Shown one piece after another: positions 34,816 through 42,900 of a stretch of 64,000 nt of DNA. The position numbers and the translations under genes were made by a program. The notes under the pieces were generated by a model. That model was given only the letters and a program-made list of their open reading frames with translations, ran no database searches and had not been told where the DNA came from. The stretch comes from Burkholderia anthina (GTDB lineage Bacteria > Pseudomonadota > Gammaproteobacteria > Burkholderiales > Burkholderiaceae): assembly GCF_902498995.1 (NCBI RefSeq), contig NZ_CABVLY010000009.1, positions 124,001 to 188,000 on the forward strand, written 5' to 3'. How positions within the stretch are numbered: the stretch's first letter is position 1; each line of letters begins with the position of its first letter.

Positions 34816-35131
34816 GACGCGACCTTCTGTTCAACAGGAACGTCGCCAGGGACATTGAACACGGGAGCTACGGCAATCAAAACGCCATCAAGGAAGCGCA
34901 AACTCAAGCTGTAGGGAGGGTGTCAAGATCGATCAGCTCCGAAGCCTTACATGGAACGTCCGAGTGCGACGGCTGCGCAGGGGGAAACCGCGCGCAACAC
35001 AGGACACCCTGCCGCAAGTCGCGCTGCGCATCATGTCTCTTTCGATCAGTTTCGCACCTGGTTGGTGCAAGAGTGCCGATCCAGACCGTAGCCGTCTGGA
35101 ACTAGACTGAGAAAGACACAATTCGCCCCGG
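34816..35131. other. Intergenic gap without a recognisable gene
   Basis: 316 bp between the DUF2285 start and the DUF2958 stop. I see no convincing gene, repeat or terminator. It must hold the promoter of the leftward DUF2285 gene. Confidence 0.6.
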
Positions 35132-35482
35132 TCAGTCGGGGATGGAGCCGTCGCGCTGCGCGAGCTGGACGTACTCCGATAACGGCCTTGCGGCGTGAAA
35201 ATACTGGTCGCGCAGGATGGGCCAATGTTGCGGCCCGACGATGCCGGCCAAGTCGGACAGCTTGACCGTTCCCAGTACCGGCATCCCGATGCCGAGGTCA
35301 ATCAATCCCCAGGCGGTATCGCCATCGGCCGGATCGAGCGCGGCCAGCAGCCAGGTCGCGTGCGCATCGGGCGTGAACAGCCGCACTACCGGCAGCGGGT
35401 CAATGCCTTGGCCGGCGGCACGTGCCACGCCGTTGGCAAGCAATTGCGCACGTTGGTCGGCGGTGGTCAGCAGTCCGGTCAT
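35132..35482 (-). CDS. DUF2958 domain-containing protein
   Basis: 116-aa soluble protein of the DUF2958 type (ATWLLAALDPADGDTAWGLIDLGIG and later EYVQLAQRDGSIPD). It is common on ICEs and plasmids but has no known function to me. The ATG at 35482 gives the usual length; the longer frame is not supported. Confidence 0.82.
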   Translation of the reverse strand: MTGLLTTADQRAQLLANGVARAAGQGIDPLPVVRLFTPDAHATWLLAALDPADGDTAWGLIDLGIGMPVLGTVKLSDLAGIVGPQHWPILRDQYFHAARPLSEYVQLAQRDGSIPD

Positions 35483-35801
35483 GGTCAGGAACTCCGCAAA
35501 GCCAAGGATGCACGGAAACGCTTTTCCGTCGAAGCACGCAACTGCCAAGCAGCATCCGTGCTTTCGTGTTCAAGCACGGATGCACAAGCCACCGAATCCG
35601 CACAAGCACAAGAACGCAGAGGCGGAATTGTGAGAGTCAGGAAAAGCACGGATACGGTTCCCCGATTCTGCCGGCATCCGCCGATGCGGATTTCCGTAAA
35701 GGCACAAATACGGAAATCAACATTGCGAAAATGAACACTATAGATTGTAGCCCTATAGGGCGCAATCGGCTGTCATCTTGGTTTTTCAGGGGAAACCATA
35801 G
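35483..35801. other. Divergent promoter gap, DUF2958 / XRE gene
   Basis: 319 bp between the leftward DUF2958 gene and the rightward XRE gene. It becomes AT-rich towards the right and contains the palindromic site listed separately. No gene is supported within it. Confidence 0.6.
35745..35765. promoter_or_regulatory. Palindromic operator-like site before the XRE gene
   Basis: A perfect 12-bp palindrome GCCCTATAGGGC (35750-35761) is framed symmetrically by TTG (35745-35747) and CAA (35763-35765). It lies 37 bp before the GTG start of the XRE regulator, a position expected for autoregulation by a dimeric HTH protein. Confidence 0.55.
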
Positions 35802-36095
35802 GTGACGGCAAAGCACTCACTGGCGGCGGCGATACGGACGGTCAGGAAAGCGCGTGGCTTGAGCCAAGAAGCGTTCTCCGACGTGTCCAGCCGTACCTAT
35901 TTGAGTTCTCTGGAGCGCGATCTGAAAAGCCCGACCCTGAACAAGTTGGCCGAGTTGTGCGAGGTGATGGAGATCCATCCGCTCACGCTGTTGACGCTGG
36001 CCTACGCAGGCAACAGCATGCGTGAGACCGAGCAGATTCTGGCGCTGGTGCACCAGGAACTGGAGGCCGTCTTGAAGGAACGCGACGCGCCTTAG
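35802..36095 (+). CDS. XRE family transcriptional regulator
   Basis: 97-aa helix-turn-helix protein (residues 5-60: AAAIRTVRKARGLSQEAFSDVSSRTYLSSLERD with a LNKLAELCEVMEIHPLTLL second half), of the Cro/C1 type. The start is GTG, with AGGGGA a few bases upstream. A palindrome 37 bp before the start is the likely autoregulatory operator. It is 161 bp upstream of the BrnT-like gene on the same strand and could be its repressor or antitoxin; that pairing is inference. Confidence 0.88.
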   Translation: MTAKHSLAAAIRTVRKARGLSQEAFSDVSSRTYLSSLERDLKSPTLNKLAELCEVMEIHPLTLLTLAYAGNSMRETEQILALVHQELEAVLKERDAP

Positions 36096-36256
36096 ACGTT
36101 CAAGCGAACTCCCCCGCAAGCAGCGGCTCTGAGATGTGCTAGGTTGAAGCCGGGCAACGGCGACAGTTTCCTGGCACAAAGCACGAGACAAAAGCCCGAA
36201 GACGTATCACGACGACGCGCCGGGCGAATACTTCAAATTTACGTATAGGGACTCAA

Positions 36257-36937
36257 ATGGATCGTGTGGACGCCTGGCAGATCATCAAGGGCCTCAGCAA
36301 GGATGAATTTGAAGAAAAGATCAAATCCCAGCGACTGCCTGAAGATCGACAAGATCTACTGTTCAAATTTATACAAGACGAGATCCAGGTCAGCTACGCC
36401 TGCAAAACCGACATCGAGGAGTATGCGCTGAAGCGCTTGCTGCCGGAATTTTACGAGTCGATCCCCCTCAACGGGCATCCATATTCGAGCAGCGAACTCT
36501 ATGAGTACGACCCGTCCAAGAATGGGCAGAACATCATCAAGCACGGCATTGGATTTGGTGAGGTCGTCAGCTACTCAAGGCAGTTTGGAACACTGCAGAT
36601 TCCTATCCCTGACGAGATAGATGGACAACGATATGTCGTCTTCTCCGACCTCAATCTGAAACGCGAAGGCGATGAACTGGAAATGCCTCCCCCTAGCATC
36701 AGAGAGATGAACTACACCATATCCATTACGATCCTTAGGGAAGGGAAATTCAGATTCATTTCCTCAAGGCTCTTAAGTTCAAAAAAGAAAAAATACCAAG
36801 AAACCATAGCGCAGGCTCTCGGAGAAATAATTCCCGACGCGCAGGCAAGACAAGGCTTTGTTGATCGCTGCGTAGAAATTCTGGAAAGAGACCTGATTCA
36901 GCCTGCGTCGACCAGTCCCTCCCCTCGCACCAATTGA
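36257..36937 (+). CDS. BrnT-like toxin-fold protein with N-terminal extension
   Basis: 226-aa protein. Residues 84-100 read YDPSKNGQNIIKHGIGF, the typical BrnT toxin start (D-x-x-K-x-x-x-N-x-x-K-H-G-x-x-F), and residues near 163-186 (FRFISSRLLSSKKKKYQE) match the BrnT end (RxISxR...Y). BrnT is a ribonuclease toxin normally about 90 aa and followed by its antitoxin BrnA. Here about 80 extra residues precede the domain and no BrnA follows. Lower GC than the ICE backbone. Either an orphan toxin controlled by the upstream XRE gene or a relative with another role. Confidence 0.55.
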   Translation: MDRVDAWQIIKGLSKDEFEEKIKSQRLPEDRQDLLFKFIQDEIQVSYACKTDIEEYALKRLLPEFYESIPLNGHPYSSSELYEYDPSKNGQNIIKHGIGFGEVVSYSRQFGTLQIPIPDEIDGQRYVVFSDLNLKREGDELEMPPPSIREMNYTISITILREGKFRFISSRLLSSKKKKYQETIAQALGEIIPDAQARQGFVDRCVEILERDLIQPASTSPSPRTN

Positions 36938-37042
36938 ATTGAGGTCGTAGTGAAGGAACGCGGAGCGCCGTAGGCCCATGCGTGTTGTGCTGCGCCAGCA
37001 GCACGGCGCCCCGCCGCAATGGGCGGGACGCAGTGGTAGCGG

Positions 37043-37360
37043 TTAGTCCGCCTGCTGCGGCTTGCTGCGCGACCAGATCAGGTCGTGCGTGCCGTCCTCA
37101 TTCTCGATCAGGCGGGCATAGACCGTTGCCGAGAACGAAGGATCGTCGAGGGTCACAGACACGTAAGGCCGTTCGGCCTTGCTGACTCTCTTCCACGCCG
37201 CGCCGATATCGTGGCTCGCCGCCTGCACGCGGAAGTCGGGGGCGTTCTCACTGTCACCTTTGTCGTTGGGGACCAGCTTCACCTTGACGTTGAGCGTCAG
37301 GGTGCGGAGCGTGCCGGTAAAGCCGTCTTTCTCTGCGGTGAAAGTGCCGATGTTAGCCAT
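37043..37360 (-). CDS. DUF736 family protein
   Basis: 105-aa protein of the DUF736 family, widespread on ICEs and plasmids of Proteobacteria. The pattern MANIGTFTAEKDGFTGTL at the start, APDFRVQAASHDIGAAWKRVS in the middle and PSFSATVYARL near the end is diagnostic. Function is unknown. It has a good ribosome site (AGGAGAAA) and a long non-coding region upstream with a strong stem-loop (37480-37535). Confidence 0.9.
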   Translation of the reverse strand: MANIGTFTAEKDGFTGTLRTLTLNVKVKLVPNDKGDSENAPDFRVQAASHDIGAAWKRVSKAERPYVSVTLDDPSFSATVYARLIENEDGTHDLIWSRSKPQQAD

Positions 37361-38079
37361 GATGTTTCTCCTTTCGGGTTGAACGAGGTCGCGCCCATCG
37401 CGTCCTTGTTGTGAACCGACCGGCGGGGGCTGGGCTGGCTGCACCGCGCAGCGGGCGCAACACCGTGGAGCACCTGGAAGCGAAAAGAATTTGCTGCGCG
37501 AGGAAGCCGCGCAGCGGCGGGGAAATTGTTTTCGCTGGAAGGTTGCAGCCATGAAGCCCAAGGTGTAGCCGTGCCCTCGCCAGGATTCACGACAAGCCAA
37601 GGACGCAGGGGCCGCCCGCTTCCTCAAGGAGAGGTGGCCGACTTCGGCATCCCGCATGACGGCTCCACTGGCTTGTGCCCCAAAGCGGGCAACGCCAACC
37701 AACAACGACAAGGCGAGAACGCCCCTGCCTCAGCTTGCGGCTTCGTGCGTCAGACGTGGAGTAGAAGCTCCATAGGCAGGGCCGGGCGGCGTGTCGATGA
37801 ACCGTCCTTCGTGTCGTATAGGCGACGAGCCGCCGGCCTCGGAGACGGCGCGCTTTTGCACAACCTGCAGGAGCAAGCCGGGGCGTAGCCCAACAAGCCC
37901 CGCCCATTGCGGCGGGGGCAGTTCGGCAAGCGTCAGCGCGCAGCGCCGGAGGCGCGAAGGCGGGAGGGATTGAAGCCGAATGGTCGTGACGGCCAAGCGG
38001 CACGGGGCGTAGCCCGAAAGCCCGGCGGCGGTAACGCCGACACGCCCAAGACCGTCAAAGCGTATGGACAAGTGCCGGA
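37361..38079. other. 719-bp non-coding region upstream of DUF736
   Basis: No supported gene. It contains a long imperfect stem (37480-37535), a 13-bp direct repeat CGGGGCGTAGCCC at 37879-37891 and 38003-38015, and many short GC-rich inverted repeats. Base composition is like the ICE backbone, unlike the AT-rich gene that follows. A structured leader or small RNA is possible. Confidence 0.55.
37480..37535. repeat. Long imperfect stem-loop upstream of DUF736
   Basis: Outer arms GCGAAAAGAATTT (37480-37492) and AAATTGTTTTCGC (37523-37535) pair with one mismatch. Inside, GCTGCGCG (37493-37500) pairs perfectly with CGCGCAGC (37508-37515) around a 7-base loop. The 3-prime side carries a short GC-rich bulge. 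It is about 120 bases upstream of the DUF736 start. Confidence 0.6.
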
Positions 38080-39183
38080 CTAAATCCCATTTCCATTCAG
38101 CCAATTTCCTTCAAGTCTAGCGAAAAAGGTCTCATAGTCCTCATCAAAAACCTTGTGATTTCTAAAAACCCCAGTTTTAAAGAAATCCACAATATATTTT
38201 CTTGATTGTTCGATCTGAAAATCTCTTATACCAGAAACCCCCGCGATATAGACCGAGCATATCTCGCTAGTGATCGCAAGCACGCACGCCGCAATTTCAC
38301 CACGGCGATTAAAGTCTTTATGTATCTCCGATGGAATGTCGGTCGAATGAACCACACGATTCCGTATTGAGTTTAATAACTTTAACCGACCCATTTCATC
38401 CTTACTTGGCTCGTTCGATAGCAGTCCTTGGGCAATTAAAAAGGAACTAAGCTTCATCAATGCCGACGGAGCAAAAAGGCCGCCAACCCTTGGCAAAGCA
38501 TCGCCCGCAGCCGATGAATTCTTAAGCTCATCACGAATGATGGATTCTATATTTCTCTTTGCTCTGTCAATTGCGGCGCACTCATCTTCGCTATACCGCA
38601 CCCCTTCGCCTTTAAACCATTTTGTAGAAATGGAGTCTAGCGAAGCACTTACGTAGCATATTTTCCCAATCATGTCGTTTGTTGAATTGGAATTGACTAT
38701 TGCCCATAAAACTGGAAATAGCCCTTCTCGTTGAAGCGCATCTACATCGGGCCAGTTGGGTCCAAGAGTAAGAAAATAGTTTCGACCAACAACCGATTCG
38801 CCGTAGTAACCTCCCTCAAGACCACTCAATTCCGATTTTTGGAAAACCCGGCGTCCAGTCAAAAATGACAAAAACAGACAAAGATCGCCAATCCCACCGG
38901 GATCAACAGAATTGTCAGATGACTGGATGACATTGGGTTTTGAATAAACTCGGCGAACAGTTGCTGTTCTAGATATTTTTCCAATTTTAGCTGGCGTTTT
39001 TGAAACAATGCGATCGCCTCGCGAGTTCCACGTGAAGTTGGTGGCGGCACGACGCGATAATTTTGACGCAGAGAGGATATTCGCTTCAGATATTTTTATC
39101 TCAAACGAACCAAATCGAATCGTCCCCGGTTTTTCAAAGCCATGATCGAAATTGTATAGAGCAAAAGATTTTGAGTATTTCAT
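38080..39183 (-). CDS. HEPN-domain protein, possible abortive-infection RNase
   Basis: 367-aa soluble protein that I do not recognise by name. Near residues 270-280 it reads LLNSIRNRVVHS, fitting the R-x4-H active-site motif of HEPN ribonucleases (Arg274, His279), embedded in predicted helices. The N-terminal 180 residues have no motif I know and could be a sensor domain, as in ApeA-type defence proteins. The gene is markedly AT-rich compared with the GC-rich neighbours, a sign of recent acquisition. It stands alone between DUF736 and parB, suggesting a single-gene defence cargo. HEPN call is by motif only. Confidence 0.5.
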   Translation of the reverse strand: MKYSKSFALYNFDHGFEKPGTIRFGSFEIKISEANILSASKLSRRAATNFTWNSRGDRIVSKTPAKIGKISRTATVRRVYSKPNVIQSSDNSVDPGGIGDLCLFLSFLTGRRVFQKSELSGLEGGYYGESVVGRNYFLTLGPNWPDVDALQREGLFPVLWAIVNSNSTNDMIGKICYVSASLDSISTKWFKGEGVRYSEDECAAIDRAKRNIESIIRDELKNSSAAGDALPRVGGLFAPSALMKLSSFLIAQGLLSNEPSKDEMGRLKLLNSIRNRVVHSTDIPSEIHKDFNRRGEIAACVLAITSEICSVYIAGVSGIRDFQIEQSRKYIVDFFKTGVFRNHKVFDEDYETFFARLEGNWLNGNGI

Positions 39184-39382
39184 GTGTTAGAGCGAAGCAA
39201 GGAAGATGTGTAATCTTACGACTGCAATACCTGGAACTGGAGTTGATTTGTGCCGTACCGCGCGCAAGGCGCGTTGTACGCCCGCCCCGTCGCTGCCTGG
39301 CCTAAGGCGGCGACGGGGAGATTTTGCGGTGGACATTGACCAGGCGCGGCAGTCTTGCCGCGCCCGGTTCTGGATGAAGGAA

Positions 39383-39407
39383 AGCCCCGACGCTGCGCAC
39401 CGGGGCT
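39383..39407 (-). terminator. Probable terminator after parB
   Basis: AGCCCCG (39383-39389) and CGGGGCT (39401-39407) form a 7-bp stem with an 11-base loop just after the parB stop. On the minus strand the stem is followed by TTCCTTC, a weak T-rich tract. Confidence 0.5.
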
Positions 39408-39418
39408 ATGGGGCTACC

Positions 39419-41467
39419 TCACGCGGCCAGTGCGTGTGCTTCCACCTCGGCGGCGGCATCTTCCGGCGCGTCGGCATCGCCTACCGCCTCCGGTAGGCCT
39501 TTCGGCTCCGTGTCGTGGTCGATCTGGAACACGGCAGGCATCCAGCCGGTGCCCTCGGCCAGCCGTTCGGCTTCGCTGGCAATGTCGCCCTTCTTCAACT
39601 TCGCCAGCCGGGTAACGTGTGCCGACGCGAACTTCCCCACGGCTTCCAGAATCGCGGGCTTGACGAGGTGGCAGAAATAGCCCTCGGCGGTCGGCTTCCA
39701 CCATGCAGCCATATCCAAACCGACAGCCTGCGCCAGTTCCGCGCCGGGCTGGCGCTGCATGGCGCGCGGCGTGACCACGTCCACGGTGGACGCCACGCAC
39801 ACGGCCAGCAAGCGCACCAGTTCGTCTTGCGGCTTCGCCTGCAACGCGGCAAACAGTTCGGCGCTGTCCTGCGGCAACGCTTCGCCTGCGACCTGCTGCA
39901 ACTCTCGCAGCGCCACGGCGGCAGGCGATTCCGGCACGTCAGGGGCCATGCCTTCCAGCCGGTCTTGCACGGTCAGGCGCACGCCGAGCGGCAGGCCGTC
40001 GCCGTAGGTGTGGGGCTGCAAGACGGCCTGCACCATGCCATGCACCAGCGCGGCCAGCGCGATATGCGGGTGCCGGGCAACTTCGATTTGCAGCGCCGCC
40101 GTGCGTTGCGCGCTCAACCGCTGCGCCAGCCGGTCGGACAGGCTCGCGGTCTTGGGCGCTTCGTCGGCATGGTCGCTTTCCTCGTCATTCGCGCCTTCGC
40201 CTGCGCTGAAACCCTGCCGCAGCTTTTCCAGCGTCCGCAACGCCTTCGCCTCGGCCTCGCGCAGCAGGCCGCGATGAGTCACGGCCTCGCCGTCACGATC
40301 CAGCGTAACGATGGCACCGGCCACGGCGCGCACGTCTGATGCATAGTCTCGCAAGGCGTCCTCGATGGCTTGCAGTTCCTCGGCCACCTGCTCGCGGCGC
40401 GGTTGCAGCGCCTCGGTCCTGCCCTCGTCCTCCGCGTCGTATGCTTCTTTCAGTTCAGCATCGATCTTTTCGAGACGAGATTGCAGCGAAGCGATGCGGC
40501 TGGCTTCGCGGGCGCTCGGCTCGCGGCGCTGGCGCGGCGCGTTCTGGAACGCCTGCCGCTCGGCATGGCTCAAATGCGGCACGGCTTCCACCCATGCCCA
40601 ACCCTCGGCGCGCACGTCCTCGGTCAGCGCGTCCAACTTGCCGCGCACCAGCGTTTCCAGCAGGGCGGCGTCGGTCAGGTAAGTTCCGGCATCGCCTTCC
40701 GCGAACAGGTCGCGGCGGATGCCGCCGCCTGCCTCGGTGTATGCGTCCAGCCCGACGAAACGCACCAGCGGATGCGTAGCGGTGATTTCACGCTCGGTCA
40801 GGCGCTCGCGCAATGCGGACGGGCTGCGCTGCCATTCCGGCGCACCGTAGAAAGCGGCTTCCTGCGCGGCATGGTCGTCGGTGATGGTCAAGGCCATCAA
40901 CTGTTCCAGCGTTGCGGCTCCGGCGCGATAGTCGGTCAGCAGGCGCGGCGAGACGTTCGCCAGCTTCAAGCGGCGCTGCACCGCCAGCGGGGACACGCCG
41001 AAGTCGGCGGCAATGTCCTCGATGGGACGGCCTTCCTTGACCAGCGCGGCGAAGGCCGCGAACTGGTCGGCGGGGTGCATGTTCTCGCGCTGCACGTTCT
41101 CGGCGAGGCTCACGGTACGGGCGGACGCATCGGCCACCAGCAGGCACGGCACGTCGTAATCGGCGGCAATGCGCTTCTTCTTTGCCAACAGCTTCAATGC
41201 GGTCAGGCGGCGGTCGCCCGCGACGACTTCGTACTGCTCACCATCGGCGGCGAGGATGACGATGAGGTTTTGCAGCAGGCCGACGCGGGCAATGCACGCG
41301 GCCAGTGCGGGAATGGACTGGCGCGGGGTCGTGCGGACATTGCGCTTGGAACGACGCGGCAACAACTGCGACAGCGGAACCAAGATGAGGTTCTTGGTCG
41401 GGTCGGCCATTTCCAGTGGCGCGGCGGATTCGATGGTATGTGCTTCGGCTTTGGTTACGGCGTTCAT
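39419..41467 (-). CDS. parB: ParB/RepB/Spo0J family nuclease-like protein
   Basis: 682-aa large ParB-family protein. The ParB N-terminal domain (about residues 25-180) includes VGLLQNLIV, VVAGDRRLTALKLL and the box LAENVQRENMHPADQ, followed by a KorB-type HTH (IEDIAADFGVSPLAVQRRLKLANV). The long C-terminal part, with a coiled-coil section (about residues 340-420), is typical of the ICE and plasmid ParB proteins that accompany DUF932. Such proteins may have CTP-dependent DNA clamping or nuclease functions rather than true partition. The ATG at 41467 is chosen; the longer frame is a shadow. It is downstream of DUF932 by 80 bp. Confidence 0.88.
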   Translation of the reverse strand: MNAVTKAEAHTIESAAPLEMADPTKNLILVPLSQLLPRRSKRNVRTTPRQSIPALAACIARVGLLQNLIVILAADGEQYEVVAGDRRLTALKLLAKKKRIAADYDVPCLLVADASARTVSLAENVQRENMHPADQFAAFAALVKEGRPIEDIAADFGVSPLAVQRRLKLANVSPRLLTDYRAGAATLEQLMALTITDDHAAQEAAFYGAPEWQRSPSALRERLTEREITATHPLVRFVGLDAYTEAGGGIRRDLFAEGDAGTYLTDAALLETLVRGKLDALTEDVRAEGWAWVEAVPHLSHAERQAFQNAPRQRREPSAREASRIASLQSRLEKIDAELKEAYDAEDEGRTEALQPRREQVAEELQAIEDALRDYASDVRAVAGAIVTLDRDGEAVTHRGLLREAEAKALRTLEKLRQGFSAGEGANDEESDHADEAPKTASLSDRLAQRLSAQRTAALQIEVARHPHIALAALVHGMVQAVLQPHTYGDGLPLGVRLTVQDRLEGMAPDVPESPAAVALRELQQVAGEALPQDSAELFAALQAKPQDELVRLLAVCVASTVDVVTPRAMQRQPGAELAQAVGLDMAAWWKPTAEGYFCHLVKPAILEAVGKFASAHVTRLAKLKKGDIASEAERLAEGTGWMPAVFQIDHDTEPKGLPEAVGDADAPEDAAAEVEAHALAA

Positions 41468-41547
41468 GGTGAGGACTCCAATCGGTTGAGGGGTGCAGCA
41501 GCGAGAGAAGCGGCAAGGGCTACCGCCTGCCCCTGCCGCGTGGGGAA

Positions 41548-42372
41548 TCAGCCTTTCAACTGGCGCAGGCCATCGGCCAGCAGCCACAAGGCGCGATTGA
41601 GGCGGATACCGTTGTCGATGCCTTGCACCGGGCGCGTGGTCTGGCGGCAACCGTTCGCGGCGCTGGCGGACAGGCCGCCTTTGATAAGGTTTTCTTGCGT
41701 GCGGTTGAATACGCTCCACAAGTCGGGGCGGCTGTCGTCGCGACGACGTGGCCTCAGGATTTGCGATTCGGTGATGGGCGCGGGCGTGGCTTCGTCGTAC
41801 TTCAACGCCAGCGCGGCGCGGGCGAATACTTCCGATTCCCCGCTGTCCAGGGTGATTGCCTGCATGGCATCGCGGGATTCCTGCGCCCGGTCGAAGCCGT
41901 GCAGGACTTCGTAGGCGCCTTCGATGACGTGCTCGGCTACGTCGCCCTTGTGGGGTACGCGCACGTCCGCCACGGCGTCGCCGCAAACGAGGCCGTTCTG
42001 GCACACGAAGCGGAACATTCCGGCCAGCATCTGATAACTGCTCGTCCCGTCATGGGAGTTCAGCAGGATGATCTCGTTGGCTTCGCGTCCGTTGATCTGG
42101 CTGGCGTGGCGCAGCCGGATCATGTGTTTGGTGTAGTCGCGGCGGTCGTCGTGGCGCACACGGGTCTGGCACACCATGAAAGGCTCGAAGCCTTCCCCAC
42201 GCAGTTCTTGCAGCACGGTTGCGGTGGGGATGTAGCTGTACCGTCCCGAACGGCTTTCGTGCGGAGCGTCGGCGAAGATGGAAGGTGCAACGGCGCGGAT
42301 CTGGTCATCCGACAAGGGATAATCGGAACGCAGCATCGGCGAACGGGAAGCGAAACGGGTAGCGAGTTGCAT
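41548..42372 (-). CDS. DUF932 domain-containing protein
   Basis: 274-aa DUF932 protein, related to phage and plasmid proteins of unknown role. Diagnostic regions: MLRSDYPLSDDQIRAVAPSIF, the GRYSYIPTATVLQ segment, IILLNSHDGTSSYQMLAG and FRFVCQNGLVCG. It is 80 bp upstream of parB on the same strand and probably co-transcribed. A good ribosome site (AGGAGAAA) precedes the start. The upstream 528 bp are non-coding and highly structured. Confidence 0.9.
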   Translation of the reverse strand: MQLATRFASRSPMLRSDYPLSDDQIRAVAPSIFADAPHESRSGRYSYIPTATVLQELRGEGFEPFMVCQTRVRHDDRRDYTKHMIRLRHASQINGREANEIILLNSHDGTSSYQMLAGMFRFVCQNGLVCGDAVADVRVPHKGDVAEHVIEGAYEVLHGFDRAQESRDAMQAITLDSGESEVFARAALALKYDEATPAPITESQILRPRRRDDSRPDLWSVFNRTQENLIKGGLSASAANGCRQTTRPVQGIDNGIRLNRALWLLADGLRQLKG

Positions 42373-42543
42373 GGCATTTCTCCTGATAAAGAAACGGTTT
42401 GCTGTTCACCGCAACCGGATTCCTAGATTCGGAAGCCCAGCCTTTCGGCTGTTCGGTGCGGTCGGCACGAAGAACCCGGTTGGCCTCGTTGCCACCGTCT
42501 TTCCTGAGTTCATCGCCCGCGACGGTCAGGAGCGCGCGGACGG

Positions 42544-42624
42544 GCGCCGTCAAGGAGAAAAGCGCAGGGTTGGCGCGGCCCGCAGGCGTAGCCGAGGACA
42601 CGGCCCTGCGCGCCTTGACGGCGC
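42544..42624. repeat. Nested perfect inverted repeats, candidate structured RNA
   Basis: GCGCCGTCAAGG (42544-42555) pairs with CCTTGACGGCGC (42613-42624), 12 bp without mismatch. Inside it GCGCAGGG (42562-42569) pairs with CCCTGCGC (42604-42611), 8 bp without mismatch. The arms are separated by only six bases on one side and one base on the other, so a single rod of about 20 bp with an asymmetric internal loop can form. Confidence 0.7.
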
Positions 42625-42727
42625 ACGGCCGCGGGCTACAGTCGCGGACAAGGGGAGGAAGTCAGGGGAGACGGCTGGACAGGCAACGGCCATCCCGTGT
42701 GCCGACCGCACGCAAGCGAAGCGCGCA

Positions 42728-42752
42728 GGCCCGGATCGAGGGAATCCGGGCC
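42728..42752. repeat. 9-bp perfect hairpin
   Basis: GGCCCGGAT (42728-42736) and ATCCGGGCC (42744-42752) with loop CGAGGGA. No U-tract on either strand, so a simple terminator is unlikely. Confidence 0.65.
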
Positions 42753-42900
42753 GTAGGCGTCAGGGATGGAAGCCCGTCAGGGGCGAGACTCGCGCAGCGA
42801 GGCTTGATGCGGAGCACGACAGCGCGGCCCGGCATCGCCGGGAGACACCCGACTCGATTATTCTTAGTCGGACATACGTAAATCAGGACGTGGGAACGAA

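Larger units (their letters stand above)
42373..42900. other. 528-bp structured non-coding region upstream of DUF932
   Basis: No supported gene between the DUF932 start and the CPBP gene. Nested perfect inverted repeats (42544-42624) and a further perfect 9-bp hairpin (42728-42752) are listed separately. Short hairpins continue to about 42850. It probably holds the leftward DUF932-parB promoter and may encode a structured RNA. The last 50 bases are less GC-rich and contain the promoter of the rightward operon. Confidence 0.6.

Noticed and set aside
37526-37888. 120-aa rightward open frame in the DUF736 upstream region
   Set aside because: No ribosome site, no family resemblance and composition like non-coding DNA with many hairpins.
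40370-41914. 514-aa rightward open frame
   Set aside because: It is antisense to parB and DUF932, has no recognisable domain, and reflects GC-rich codon bias on the opposite strand.
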